NCBI GenBank assembly: GCA_015501055.1
Contig: JADNYV010000007.1
Coordinates: 1-64,000, forward strand
DNA from: Mucidula mucida
Lineage: Eukaryota > Basidiomycota > Agaricomycetes > Agaricales > Physalacriaceae
Length of the DNA: 64,000 nt
Direction of reading: 5' to 3'
The notes beneath the pieces were generated by a model. That model did no database searches. It was not told where the DNA came from and saw only the letters and a program-made list of their open reading frames with translations. A program made the translations under genes and the position numbers. Each line of letters begins with the position of its first letter. The stretch's first letter is position 1. Of this stretch, positions 20,093 to 31,347 are shown in pieces.

Positions 20093-23000
20093 ATGTCGAC
20101 CTCAAAGAAACGCAAGAACAGCGGCAATGACGGGTTACAGTCAATTAAAGGTATGCCTACTGGCCTACAGACAGTGCACCTCATTGACTGCGGCGGCGGA
20201 ACAGATCATATTGCAACGACGAAGAGATGCCTTGAAGGTGACCCCAAGGGTGCTGTGAAGGGCCTTCAGCGGATCGCGAGCTTGGCACAGAGCATATCGT
20301 TCAGCGACGACGGAAGCACTGCAGAACGTGATTGGTTGGATCAGGAAGGTCTGCGCGTTTATCTGCTTTGATGCTCGCTGGTTTGAACATCATTCTAGGC
20401 GTTAATCTTTGGAACATATCTAGTCTTATTCGCTCGCAAGGTCAAGCCAACGATAAGAAGCAGCACACAGGGAGCGAGAAGGACGACGGCGAACTTGTCG
20501 GTGCTCGTACGACCCCATCGTGTAGTCATTTTCCCTCCTGACTTGCTTCAGTCCGCCTGGCTGCCTTTCGACTTGTTGAAGCCGGCCTGGAACCACGCCC
20601 GGCATCGAGAGTCCGTCTTTAATCTATTCTCGATATATCCTTCAGTTCATTCGAGTAGGCTTATTGCACGTCCTACAACTCGCTAGTAAGACCGGGGCGA
20701 CGCTATCGGGTTCGCAGACATCGTTTTTCTTATCGTACATGAAATGACTTGCTCCAGAAAACGACTTGGCGGGAAGCGTTCTCACTAGTGCAGCAAGGGT
20801 GTGTTATACGATGCGCACGGTCTTCTACTTTCTCAGGTTTGTTTATTCGAAGAACTCTTGCGGAATGCAGATGATCCCGAAGAGACTCATCGCCAAGCTC
20901 GTGCATGTGCCATTGTTGTTTATTTTTCAGCTCGCATGGAATCGGTATGTGTGTAGCCTCACTCAAAAATGGGTTCTTTCTAGATATATCTTTAGGCGTT
21001 CAAGGAGGGCAATCACACAGTCGCAGAATTTATGGGGCAGAAGATAACTGGTACGTACACCGAGACATTTGAATTTTGAACACTCCACCCAGGTTGTTAC
21101 AGGGGACGAGCAACGATTGAGTCTTCTTCCAGCCCATGATGTGAATCTTCGTATCTTAGCCCAAATCTCCTATTAACGCCCTTTCACCCAGCGCTCCCTC
21201 CTGGCTCTAAAATTTCATGACATCGGGCGAACTATCCTACCCAACAATCCTGCCGAAGCCGTTGGGTGGTTACAGAAAGCATTTTCATTGTCGGAGTGTG
21301 ATTCAGAAAGTGAGGGCTCTGACATGGGTGGTAAACTGAAGGTTTGTGAACCCTTGGCCTCACTCTGAGAGAGCATCCTTGACTTTGATAGATATCTATT
21401 CTGCGCACGCTAGCGAGGGCGTACTTCTTGTCGGGCTCGTATGATCAGGCGGAGGCGGCTTTGGACGAGTTCATTCCGTCCATTGATGGCGCGCGCGATG
21501 CAGTTGATCCTGTATGTCTTTCATGCAACTGTTCTCCTCATTCTTACTCTACCAAGGAAATCTCCGGATATGAAGAACTTCGATGGTTACGACTCGCAAT
21601 CCTGAAGAGACGCAAGGCTAACGAGTCTGCATTGTTAGATGGTACGCCTGTTCTGCTTCGTATGTTCGGTCGAACGAAACATTTGTCTCTAAGCATTCAA
21701 GTCCATTGTCGATCATATGGAATTGACAGAGGCGTGTCTGACTGAGTTAATATTTCCTCCAAGCCTAGTTGAGTAGTACTGATGCATCGACATAGCGTAT
21801 TACAAGACTGCGAACAATCAGCCACCAACAGTACGTCTGCGCTCACAACACATCAGTCATTTGTCATATTAATATGTTCGTAGCGCTCTCGTGACTGCTG
21901 TACACCGCCATTGTTTGCAGCGGGCATCGACCGAGGCCAATTTTGGGACCGGAATCATTGATCGATTACTCTTGTCGCTCATAGTGCACTGTGTGAAAGA
22001 CGAAGATCAGAACCGAGCTCTGGGTGTACTTGACGCCGCATTTACATGTCAGTGGCGGCCTCAATCGATGTTGTACCACTCAACAGCCTCTTCAGCACTC
22101 TGTGAAACGGATTACGAGCTTCCAAGTGTTGCCGCGACTGCTTGTCTAACTGTGTGTCCTCATCTTCCAAAACTGCTAGTGGTTTACTCCTCGATTGCCC
22201 AGTTGTTGTGGCAATATGGAGACCGACATTACAACGCGAAACGCTGGTCAGAGGCAGCAGAGTGGTTTGTCGCAGGAAGTCATAAACTATTCCGCACGAA
22301 CAGTCCGTCGAGCGCATGGGTGAAGTGCTTTAGGAAAGCGGCATTATCTCACATCGAGCACCGGGAGTTTGCAAAGGCGTCCGCATTGATGCGAAGGTGT
22401 CCTTCAAATGAGGCCGCAACGCACTACGTTATGTTCTTGACTGCTGTACATCAGGGCAAGTACTGTAAATTCTGTATCGATGATGGAAGCTAACAAGGCG
22501 TTATAGGGATCGATGATGAAGGCATGCCCGACTAGCAATGACATAATGGGAGCCGCTAAACGTCTCAACAGCGATCAAAGCCGTTCAAGAAATGGTCAAG
22601 TGCCCAGACTTTGACAGGAGAATGCTGTTACTGGCGACACAATTATCGCACCAGTCGGAAAACAGGTTAGTTCTTCTGGCGGCGCTCAAGGCGCTGCTCA
22701 ACACGCTGAAAGTACCGAGCGGCGGTGAGACGCTCGTTGAAGCCATGACACTTATTCGATATATTCTCAAGCTCGTCCTTCGGCTACTTACTAAGACGGC
22801 CCCGAACAAGTCAGTTCATCTGTCCAACTTCCGATTTGTAACATCTTAAAATTGGGATAGGCCTCTTCTCATCGATACATTACTTGAGCATTTTCGAAGA
22901 TGTTCGTGGATCGTCGAAGTGTGCCCTTCAGATCGTTGACTGCATCTCACTAGCCAAAGTGTTCGTTGAAACGGCACGAACTCAAAAATCAATCAATCTC

Positions 23001-24427
23001 ATTTCCAAGGATCTCTCGTGGTTATGGCGCACAGCCTACAACTGTGCCATTCAAGGATGCTCCGAGTGGGCGGCAAATCATGAACGGATATCCGATCTGT
23101 TCGACATGGCGCGCGATGTATTGTAATTTCTTTTGGTTTGGCGTGCTATGTGTTGATGAAATTTAGCTTCTGGAGATACATTGCCAATCCTCACCGCTTG
23201 AGGTCGACGTAGAAGTGTATATGCATCTCTCTATCGCCTCGTTCTCTGGTGTATCCGGTCGAGGTGCGTGTTATTGTGGAACATGACATCGCATTAGCTT
23301 GACTCCGGTTAGTTCTCGCCTTTCGCCAAGCCCGGCAAGACACCACGGACGATGTCATTGATGTAAGCGCTTGCAGTTCTCGTTGATGTTCCTGATTGTT
23401 TCTAGGAAGAAAAGGCTCGTAACTTGACAGTCCAGCTGGAAGCGTGTCGGAAAAGGATTCATGAGATCTCGGAAAAGGGGGTAACAGTGGAGGAGAGTGA
23501 TGCTACTCGAATACAGTATTTTACACATACATTGCGAGTCTTCGAGGTAGAGTTATTGGCTCTGTTGAAGGATTGGGACGGGATGTCCAGCATCGTCGGG
23601 GTATGTTCTCTTGTCCTCAGCGATACCTTTACGCCTCACCGCTGCGATGATAGGATGTCGTGTCGGCTGGCCCGCTGGCGGCTAGCACTTACGAGGCCAT
23701 CACGGACATTCTAGTAAGTTACTGGTTCATGACCTGCTCGTTGTATAATGACGATTTTTCCAGTGGGCTTGCCCAGTAGATGGTAGGTCCTTAGTCTCAA
23801 ACATGAAGTGCGGTGTTGACTACTTCACCGTAGTTCTCTACGGCAGTCTTGAAGTGAGCGCTGTTCTTTCGTCTCTGGTTTCACCTCATTTGGACAGGCA
23901 ATTCTCCGAGCAAGTCTTGACCATAATTCGCTCTCGATCGAAAAGTTTTCAAGATGGCTTCGCGCGATCTGTACAATAATGTTGGCGCGAAACTCGGCGG
24001 CTGATAGATCAAAAGCTATCGGCTACGTGGAACAGGCTGTAAGTGTCATTCAACAGAGCCTTGACAGCGAAGAAGTACGATCGTATCTACTTATTCTCCT
24101 TCCGCCTTCTGATGACACCCGTAGGCTTATCCCATGGACGAGCGTCTCTGGTTGCTCAGCACGTCGTACAACACTGGATTTGAGTGTCTTGAGTCAGCCT
24201 TCACTTGGCCTGTGCTTTCAAGAGACTGATGCTTCTGACAGGGCCTCGGCGTTGGATGAGGCGAAGCGCTGGTTTGAATCGTCGACTGTTATTTGTAGAT
24301 TCGTCCCTGGAGGAAAGGAGCGAGCTGAAAAGGTAAGGGTGTTCTCAGATGCTCATAGTGTAACTGATGTTTTCGGTAGATTTCAGAAACATACAGAGAA
24401 CTGCTTTCGCGATATGGACCTCATTGA
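20093..24427 (+). CDS. meiosis-specific SPO22/ZIP4-like TPR protein
   Basis: Likely orthologue of the ZIP4/SPO22 scaffold that works with the ZMM proteins in crossover formation and synapsis. Start ATG 20093 (MSTSKKRKN). The gene has roughly 15-20 small introns, so exons are short. In order I read AERDWLDQEG joined to VNLWNISSLIR; EELLRNADDPEETHRQARAC then FSARMES | AFKEGNHTVAEFMGQKITG (intron about 20947-20996); FLALKFHDIGRTIL with AVGWLQKAFSLSE; LRTLARAYFLSGSYDQAE, a TPR-like repeat; YGDRHYNAKRWSEAAEWFVAGS; and KDLSWLWRTAYNCAIQG. The C-terminus is AEK | ISETYRELLSRYGPH with TGA at 24425-24427. The 'LVxDxxxxNxxKxWxEAxxWF' and 'DLxWLWxTAxN' patterns are characteristic of the Spo22 family. Several exon borders are not resolved. 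Expression is expected in fruit-body basidia. Confidence 0.8.
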
Positions 24428-25074
24428 CAGATTCTGTCTCGTTCTCTATAACCCTTTCTAGATCTTGATGTATCACTATGTTCTTGCTTTCTGTCTGCGG
24501 ATCGCGTATCTCGTTCTTTGTCTGTGTCTGCTGCTTTCCTCTGTTTCGCTTGTATGAAAATGATGTTAAATGAAATATGTATGCGGCACCTTTGCTCTCG
24601 GGTCTCTGACGAGTTCACGTCAGGCTTCTGTACTCGGAGGGAGTGATGCGAGGCAGAGGCCCGACTTGCACGGGATTTGACTGACGAGCGTTTGCTTTGA
24701 GGTCCCTCCCAGTATATATAAGATTTCAACAGTGTTCGCATCCTGCGCCCTTGATGTCCTATCAAGCTTGACAGAACGCCGTCAGGCAAAGAAGGCCTTC
24801 ATGGCATCCATGCTGATAGAGTTACCCCTTTTTTACCGGATGCGAAGAAATGCGCGGAAAAGCAGGACGAGCATTGTCACGGTTGCGCAAGCTTCACTCT
24901 TGAAATGATCGCTTGGTCGCCGAAAGAGCGTATGTAGCGCGGTGTTATTATGCTCTGGTCTATGAGGAGTGGAGAAAAGTGGAGACTGCTTATGTACCCT
25001 TGAGCTTTCCATGAAATCAAGTGAAGGCAAAATGGTCAGAAGCAGATTCTATTATTGCAGTGTTTTCACTTCCT
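24428..25074. other. intergenic, nothing recognised
   Basis: 3' flank of the ZIP4-like gene up to the start of the duplicated block. Minus-strand open frames at 24421-24789 and 24833-25030 are Arg/Ser-rich and lack any family feature. Confidence 0.3.
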
Positions 25075-26100
25075 ATACGTCTCGTCTACCATGCGAGCTC
25101 TCCATCCGAACCCCAGAACCGACCTGTAATACCCGGTCATGAGATTTCACCGAACTCGCAAAGATATAAACAGAACTTACAAGTCTTATCCTTGTCTTCA
25201 GGTCCCAGCAAAGCCCAGGGAACAATGATATCTGCTGATTGTCTGGGCGTCCTCCCGCCAGGAGCAAAACCGTTCAACTTGGTCGTCGTAAAGCCAGGCG
25301 TAACCGTGTTGACCTTCACCTCTCCTTCCAACTCCTTCGCCAATGCGATAATATAAGAGTTTGCGGCGACCTTGCTCGTGTTATACGATATGGTTTGGTG
25401 CAGTCTGCCTTTAGGAGAAGCCATGTGGGCATTGCTCGCCATGTCCGTCGCAACCTGGACAAAGCACGCCTGGCCAGTGGTGCACGACGGAGAAGGGGAC
25501 GAATGCCTGGGCGACGCGAATGAGACCGAGGAGGTTCGTGTCAAAGGTGGCTTGGATGTTAGCGAGGGACTCTTTGAGTGGGCCTGCGCTCTCAGCCATG
25601 CAACTGATCGCGGCGTTGTGCACGACGGTGTCAAGGCGGCCCTCGGCCTTCTCGATAACGTCCTTCGCGGCGGCGACGGACTCGGTGGATGATACGTCAA
25701 GCTGAACAAACTTGACATTGAGACCGTCGGCTTTGAGCTGGGACTGCGCGTCCAAACCAGCCTTGACGTTGCGCGCGGAAAGGTAGACGGTGTGGCCTTT
25801 TTTGCGAGGCTTCGCACTATCTCTAGCCCAATACCGGTGTTGGAGCCGGTGACAAGAGCGACGCGTTTGTAGACTGCAGACATGGCGATGATGAGTTGGG
25901 TGGGTTTCTGAGATTCGCCATTTTCGTCCCCCTTTTTATACGCGAAATACGGTGGGTCTTGACATGAGAAGAGATCGTCAGCAGTTAGTGAGCCGGTAAA
26001 ACGCGTGAGTGCTAGAAAAAACAAGAATAGAGCAGGAGGTGCAGCCAGTACTTAGGAGACCCTGAGTTTCCTTTTATATCGACCTTTTTCCGTCTAACCA
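25075..26100. repeat. segmental duplication, left copy
   Basis: About 1.03 kb matching 29855-30907 at high identity, in direct orientation and about 3.8 kb apart. It covers a whole SDR gene, its intron, its TATA region and about 200 bp of upstream sequence. Small indels distinguish the copies: the right copy has an extra AGTCTATGAC-like insertion near 30797, for example. Confidence 0.9.
25086..25883 (-). pseudogene. short-chain dehydrogenase, frameshifted copy
   Basis: Near-identical to the intact SDR at 29869-30669. The start MSAVYKRVALVTGSNTGIGL, the YNTSK active site and the C-terminal intron with GTAAGT donor are all kept. Three one-base losses relative to the intact copy break the frame: in the T-tract near 25800 (just after RSLA), and near 25477 and 25495 (after QAFVP). 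The last two together with the first restore the frame only after about 110 codons of wrong sequence, which removes the NAA motif region. The TATA-like TATAAAAA upstream, near 25930, is also kept, so it may still be transcribed. If the losses were base-calling errors in T or G runs, this would be a second functional gene. Confidence 0.75.
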
Positions 26101-26391
26101 TCTAAGTGCTAGAATGATGGCAGTAATATAATTGTCGCAGAGGATCGAGTGGTAGCACTAAGCCCTCTCCTGCATGTTCAGGCAGGCGGGTGCAGGCGCG
26201 CGGGAGATGTTGGTGGGCATCAGCACAACGGTTTTTCAGCTCCTCTGGACTGACTTCAACAAGAGGGCCGATCAACTGTCCTTTTTTGGTAGCGCAAGGC
26301 TGTCTTCAACGTTCATGTCGACCATTTCGGCAGATGGTATGCCCGTCGCCATCTCTCTATTGCCTGCTCAATATATCTATAGGACGTCTAT

Positions 26392-27712
26392 ATGACTTTC
26401 CCTTGGAAGTTGATCGATGAAATTATCTCTTGCAACCAGGACGACATCGCTTTTCTACAATCTGTGTCATTGGTGTCGAAAATCTGGCGCGCGGCAGCGT
26501 TTCGATACCTCTTTTCGGAGGCCTCCTTCCTTTGCAAGAACAAATTTGTTCGATGGAGACTGATATGCGCGTCTTCACCCCACGCCGCTCAATCTATTCG
26601 CAGTGTGGTGGTCGACCTGGGTAAAACGCACAGACTGCAGGAGCGCGCAAAGTCTGTACCAACTGGGTTCGTCACGCGTGCAAAGTTGAGCGACGCACCA
26701 TACATGGAGCCGTTAAATTCAGCTCTTGATTGCACGTTTCCAAAAGATTCCGAATTCGACTTGATCCTTACTATCATGCGCAATGCAACCAGTCTTGATT
26801 GGACGATGCCCTCTACCAAGGACGGATTCGACTACTGCCAATACTGCACGCTTCCTATCGTCTTTCCCAAATATCACACAGCTCTCCTACTCTATCCAGA
26901 CGTTCAAGGACAATTCATAATTTTTTTCCACAAGCTGCGTAAATGTACATTCTCGTTGTGGGCCCCATTGAATTCAGTTCACGTCTTCTCTGGCCATGGA
27001 TCTTGCTTCAGTATATCCCGACTCGAAGAGATATGGATCGAAGAGTGCAAGCCAGGTGCAATGGATTGGCTTCTGGATAGCGTACTCGATAACTCTCCTT
27101 CTCCTATGTGTCTTCGAAAGCTCGGTTGGGACTCTGGAGATCCTCCTTTTTCGTCCAACAAATCCGCTCGCCTCATATGCAAGGCTCAGGGGACACTAGA
27201 GGAACTTTGTTTCCGACCGCCGTGGACGCCAATTTGTTAGTTCCCTTTGATACTGGGAATTCCTTATGACTTAGGACTCACTGCTACACTATAGGTCTGG
27301 AGGGTTACGTTCCGCCATTTAGCCTGAATGTCTTACATGTCTTGCAGATTCTGGTTCTCCACATCTCTACCGAGCTTGATCGTATTATTCAGTGGTTGAC
27401 CTCGATATTCGCTGTCTTCCCCTCATACCCTCGCCTTCTGAGATTGGAATTCACGTTCTATGTGGAAGAATCCGAAGATATTGACGATGTGTTTGCATTC
27501 GTTTCCTTGATTGGAATTCGTTAGTCGAAGACCGTTATCCCTCTTTGAAGGTGCTTGAGTTCGAGATGATGATGGAAGATTACTAAGAGTTTGATGTTGC
27601 AGAAAGGAAGCGCGTGGAGACTATCGTTCGTCAGAACATGGGGATGGTGAACTCTGAGAAGTTTTTCATGCGGTGGAGTGAGCATGTTTTTTATGACGCG
27701 TCTGCTCATTGA
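26392..27712 (+). CDS. F-box-like protein, 3' end possibly decayed
   Basis: The first long exon (26392-27240) starts MTFPWKLIDEIISC, then LQSVSLVSKIWRAAAFRYLF. This is the hydrophobic LP-x-E/LIxEII...SLVSKxWR...RxLF pattern of agaricomycete F-box proteins, which recruit substrates to SCF ubiquitin ligases. The remainder is LRR-like without clear repeats. An intron after the exon (donor near 27237) joins GLEGYVPPFSLNVLHVLQIL and FPSYPRLLRLEF (27300-27507). Near 27508 the frame shifts by one base to DWNSLVEDRYPSLKVLEFEM, followed by an in-frame TAA at about 27583-27585 before EFDVAERKRVETIV, which ends at 27712. The last about 70 codons therefore look damaged, although a short unrecognised intron cannot be excluded. 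Confidence 0.5.
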
Positions 27713-28710
27713 CCAAGCCTGCCTTCTCTAGGTCCGGTACGGTAATCATATTTTCGACCTAACCAGGCTCATTCCCACTTCGAATAAATGTCGCATCTGT
27801 GATCGGGAGAAAATACTACAGGCCAGTAACACTGGATTCTGTTCGATTTCAGATCGCCGAGAAGTCCTATGCGACGTTTACTACTGCGAGGTAACGTTTC
27901 ACACCTCTCTCACCATCAATGACCGATACTGCTTCGGCTGCTCAACAAACACAATGTCAAGCATCGAGAGACAATTGGGCTTTTGCTAAACCATCACGCC
28001 CAAACGAGTATGTGTGCGTAGCTCTAAAAATCATCTAGAAATTTATGCTCGGCCCCTTGCGCATGTGTTGTTCCTCGTGAACATCTGCCGCCTTCACATT
28101 ACACTGAAGTTTTGCGGCGGCTTCTCGTACTCAGGATTGACTGTGCCACGCTCGATAATCTCTACTAGCGTCATCTGTGACATTTCATTCATTTCCCGGA
28201 GTACTGACTGTCGAGTGCGACATCGATTGCCTGGAAAAAGACGTTAAAAGACGTTTCTGAGCGTTGACAGTACGCGCCCCGGATCTCTTTGAAGTGACTG
28301 TCACTGGATCGATGACCTCGCCTCCACTGCTTGAAAAGCTTGTACGCTGGCCATTTTTGTCATAAATCATCGCGCAAGCTCACCACCAGATTTCTCTTTC
28401 TCTCTCTTGCCGGACATTCAGTAACCGATTACCGAGGATCCATGCTAGCACAGCACTTCATCTCCGCCGCAATTCCGGATCCGTCGGGAATGGCTCAAAC
28501 CAGTCTTCGTATTCAACGTCAACTGGTAGGCAGGTACACGATGCGTGTGGGTGTTCTACTACCAGTACTGAGAATCAACGTTCTGAAACCTGCGGTCGAC
28601 TTCGTTTCCTGGTATTGTGAGGATTGACGAAGACCAATGATGTCGGCTCTTACTATTTTTAGACTCACCGCCCAACGGAGTGACCCGACTGTATTTAGCT
28701 TTGTGAAGGG
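27713..28710. other. intergenic, nothing firm
   Basis: About 1 kb with no gene I can support. A plus-strand stretch near 28310-28370 (SMTSPPLLEKLVRWPF) looks protein-like but has no partner exon or family signal. Further Ser/Arg-rich open frames are probably chance. Confidence 0.25.
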
Positions 28711-28718
28711 TATATATA
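28711..28718 (+). promoter_or_regulatory. TATA box of the DUF7702 gene
   Basis: TATATATA about 43 nt before the ATG at 28761, a normal fungal core-promoter distance with a very short leader. Confidence 0.55.
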
Positions 28719-28760
28719 CAAGGCAGCGAGAAATAAGTGTTCTTCACTTTCTTCGACTAC

Positions 28761-29729
28761 ATGGCTCCTAGTATAAACTACGCAGAAGCATACGGCTACA
28801 GCTCGCTGACTGCTGCTATCGTATTCGCCATCGTTTACTTTCCGCTGATGGGATTCTTCATATTCAAGTACATGACCGCTCGTACTAGCGTGTATATGAC
28901 GCTCTCTATATTTTGCTTGAGTGCGCCTTCTCCTCTATCGTTTGCGCTACCATTGATTCCATCCGCCTTTTACTAGCGCGCGTCTCTGGCTTTGCAATAC
29001 GTGCCGTCGAAATCAACGTCGAGTCTGCTGCGACGAACGAAGCTGTCCTGATCGCAGACCAAGTTCTATTTGGTATAGGCTTCTTTGGTCTGCTGTACTC
29101 GGCCTATACCTTGGTGATGGATCGGTGGGCATCCTTTTTGGTCTTTGAAAATGGTTCGCTGATTTGGTCTACTAGTGGTGACCTCCTGGACATACCAAAA
29201 ACGAAGAGCGGGAACATCATAGACCGCATAGCCGGAACCCGAAAACTCTTCAGACTCATCCTCTCCGGGGGTGTCGCTCTAGGCATTGCGGGAATCATTT
29301 CTTCCTCTAATGGCGATTCCGACTCGTCCACTCTCAGACAGGCCAGCGTGATCATCTTTCTGGTTCTTACCGCCGCGCAGGTTTACTTGACGGTGAGATT
29401 GATTTTTAATGAAGCAGCATGTACGTCTTTTCTTTTCTTACTTGGTGGACGGAATTTGACCACCTACAGACGCGCGGCACTTCCCTCCAGTCAACACCTC
29501 GCTTGGTGTGAAGCATGGATCCTTTATTCTCGGCGCTATTGCTGTATTACTGCTCATTCGAGAACTCTTCCTCGTAGTCACCATCAACGATAACCAAACG
29601 GTGAATGATGAACATTTCTGGTACCCCCTCGTGGTAATCCCAGAGATACTCGCCGTCACATTGTACTGTGCGCCTGGGCTAGTACCCCCTAAATCGGAGT
29701 TGAACAAGTATTCGGGGGTATCGTACTGA
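28761..29729 (+). CDS. DUF7702-type multi-pass membrane protein
   Basis: Predicted integral membrane protein of about 287 aa; function unknown. Three exons: 28761-28920, 28977-29420 and 29470-29729, phases consistent (the first junction gives LTRVSGFAIRA; the second gives AAYARHFPPVN). It starts MAPSINYAEAYGYSS, typical of the family. Seven hydrophobic segments are visible, including LTAAIVFAIVYFPLMGFFIF, VLFGIGFFGLLYSAYTLV, LILSGGVALGIAGII, ASVIIFLVLTAAQVYLTV, FILGAIAVLLLIRELFLVV and WYPLVVIPEILAVTLYC. This gives a GPCR-like topology without a recognisable receptor motif. It lies between the two SDR copies and runs convergent with the intact one. Confidence 0.8.
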
Positions 29730-29854
29730 CTGGAGAACTTGCGATAATTACTGATTGAAGTGCCAATCACTGGGATGTCATCCTTCTTCTTCTTTACTTA
29801 TATATACCTCTCTGAGAATAATAGAGCGCAAATTCCATTCGTTACAGTGGTTCT

Positions 29855-30907
29855 CCTATGTGTCTCTTCTACCATGCAAACTCTCCATCCAAACCCCAGA
29901 ACCGACCTGTAATAGCCAGTCATGAGATTTCACCGAACTCGCAAAGATATAAACAGAACTTACAAGTCTTATCCTTGTCTTCAGGTCCCAGCAAAGCCCA
30001 GGGAACAATGATATCTGCTGATTGTCTGGGCGTCCTCCCGCCAGGAGCAAAACCGTTCAACTTGGTCGTCGTAAAGCCAGGCGTAACCGTGTTGACCTTC
30101 ACCTCTCCTTCCAACTCCTTCGCCAATGCGATGATATACGAGTTTGCGGCGACCTTGCTCGTGTTATACGAGATGGTGTGGTGCAGTCTGCCTTTAGGAG
30201 AAGCCATGTGGGCATTGCTCGCCATGTCCGTCGCAACCTGGACAAAGCACGCCTGGCCAGCGGGTGCACGACGGAGAAGAGGGACGAATGCCTGGGCGAC
30301 GCGAATGAGACCGAGGAGGTTCGTGTCAAAGGTGGCTTGGATGTTAGCGAGGGACTCTTTGAGTGGGCCTGCGCTCTCAGCCATGCAACTGATAGCGGCG
30401 TTGTGCACGACGGAGTCAAGGCGACCCTCGGCCTTCTCGATAACGTCCTTCGCCGCGGCGACGGACTCGGTGGATGCAACGTCAAGCTGGACGAACTTGA
30501 CGTTGAGACCGTCGGCTTTGAGCTGGGACTGCGCGTCCAAACCAGCCTTGACGTTGCGCGCGGAAAGGTAGACGGTGTGGCCTTTTTCTGCGAGGCTTCG
30601 CACTATCTCTAGCCCAATACCGGTGTTGGAGCCGGTGACAAGAGCGACGCGTTTGTAGACTGCAGACATGGCGATGATGAGTTGGGTGGGTTTCTGAGAT
30701 TCGCCATTTTCGTCCCCCTTTTTATACGCGAAATACGGTGGGTCTTGACATGAGAAGAGGTCGTCAGCAGTTAGTGAGCCGGTAAAACGCGTGAGTAGTC
30801 TATGACGCTAGAAAAAATAAGAATAGAGCAGGAGGTGCAGGCAGTAGGAGGAAAGCGAGACCCTGAGTTTCCTTTTATATCGACCTTTTTCCGTCTAACC
30901 ATGAAAA
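29855..30907. repeat. segmental duplication, right copy
   Basis: Direct-orientation partner of 25075-26100. Identity begins within GTCTC-TCTACCATGC, just past the SDR stop codon, and fades after TCCGTCTAACCAT, upstream of the promoter. No target-site duplication or terminal repeat was noticed at the borders. Confidence 0.9.
29869..30669 (-). CDS. short-chain dehydrogenase/reductase (SDR)
   Basis: NAD(P)-dependent oxidoreductase of the classical SDR type, 247 aa, substrate unknown. Exon 1 is 30669-29964 and exon 2 is 29906-29869; the intron has donor GTAAGTTC and acceptor TTACAG. Seen: the Rossmann dinucleotide motif TGSNTGIGLE (about residues 12-21), VQLDVAS after the adenine-binding loop, VHNAAIS (the NAG-equivalent), active-site YNTSK (about residue 160), and TVTPGFTTTKL after it. 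The C-terminus after splicing is DKTCRFWGLDGEFAW, the usual family ending. A TATAAAAA lies near 30719-30726, about 50 nt before the ATG. It resembles carbonyl-reductase-like fungal SDRs. It is the functional member of the duplicated pair. Confidence 0.9.
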
Positions 30908-31347
30908 CCATCTGAACACTAGAGTCAGAGAAGTAAAGTGACACTGTCGCAAAACTGCACCCTTTCATGCATGCGTACATCGTCACCTATTGTTCCTCAA
31001 GAGAGTGGCAGTACGATGCCGTAAAACCCAGCCATAACTTGACTGTCACTCCGATTCACGCTCGACATTCGATGAATGTCCAAGACCGTTGAAAGCGCGC
31101 CTGAGTCTACTACTAAACTGAACCTGTGACGCAGTTCTTTCGACGACGTGAAGGGATGCTATGTGCAAGTAGATGCGATACCTGATAATCGGGGCACTCA
31201 TGCGTCATAGATCAATGCAGGTTGAAAATACGCATGAAAGAGAATTGTACTCCGCCACGGTCGGGCGTCGACACATTGTAGAATGGTCATAGCATCAGGC
31301 TAGTACGTGTATATAGTTATACGGATATACAAGTACACATAATAGTG
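30908..31347. other. intergenic, nothing recognised
   Basis: Spacer between the SDR promoter and the stop codon of the FunK1 gene. It contains short AT-rich tracts (TATATAGTTATACGGATATAC near 31309) that could act in 3'-end formation. Confidence 0.25.

Noticed and set aside
30022..30612. 196-codon plus-strand frame over the intact SDR
   Set aside because: Antisense of a conserved, spliced SDR gene; openness is due to high GC3.
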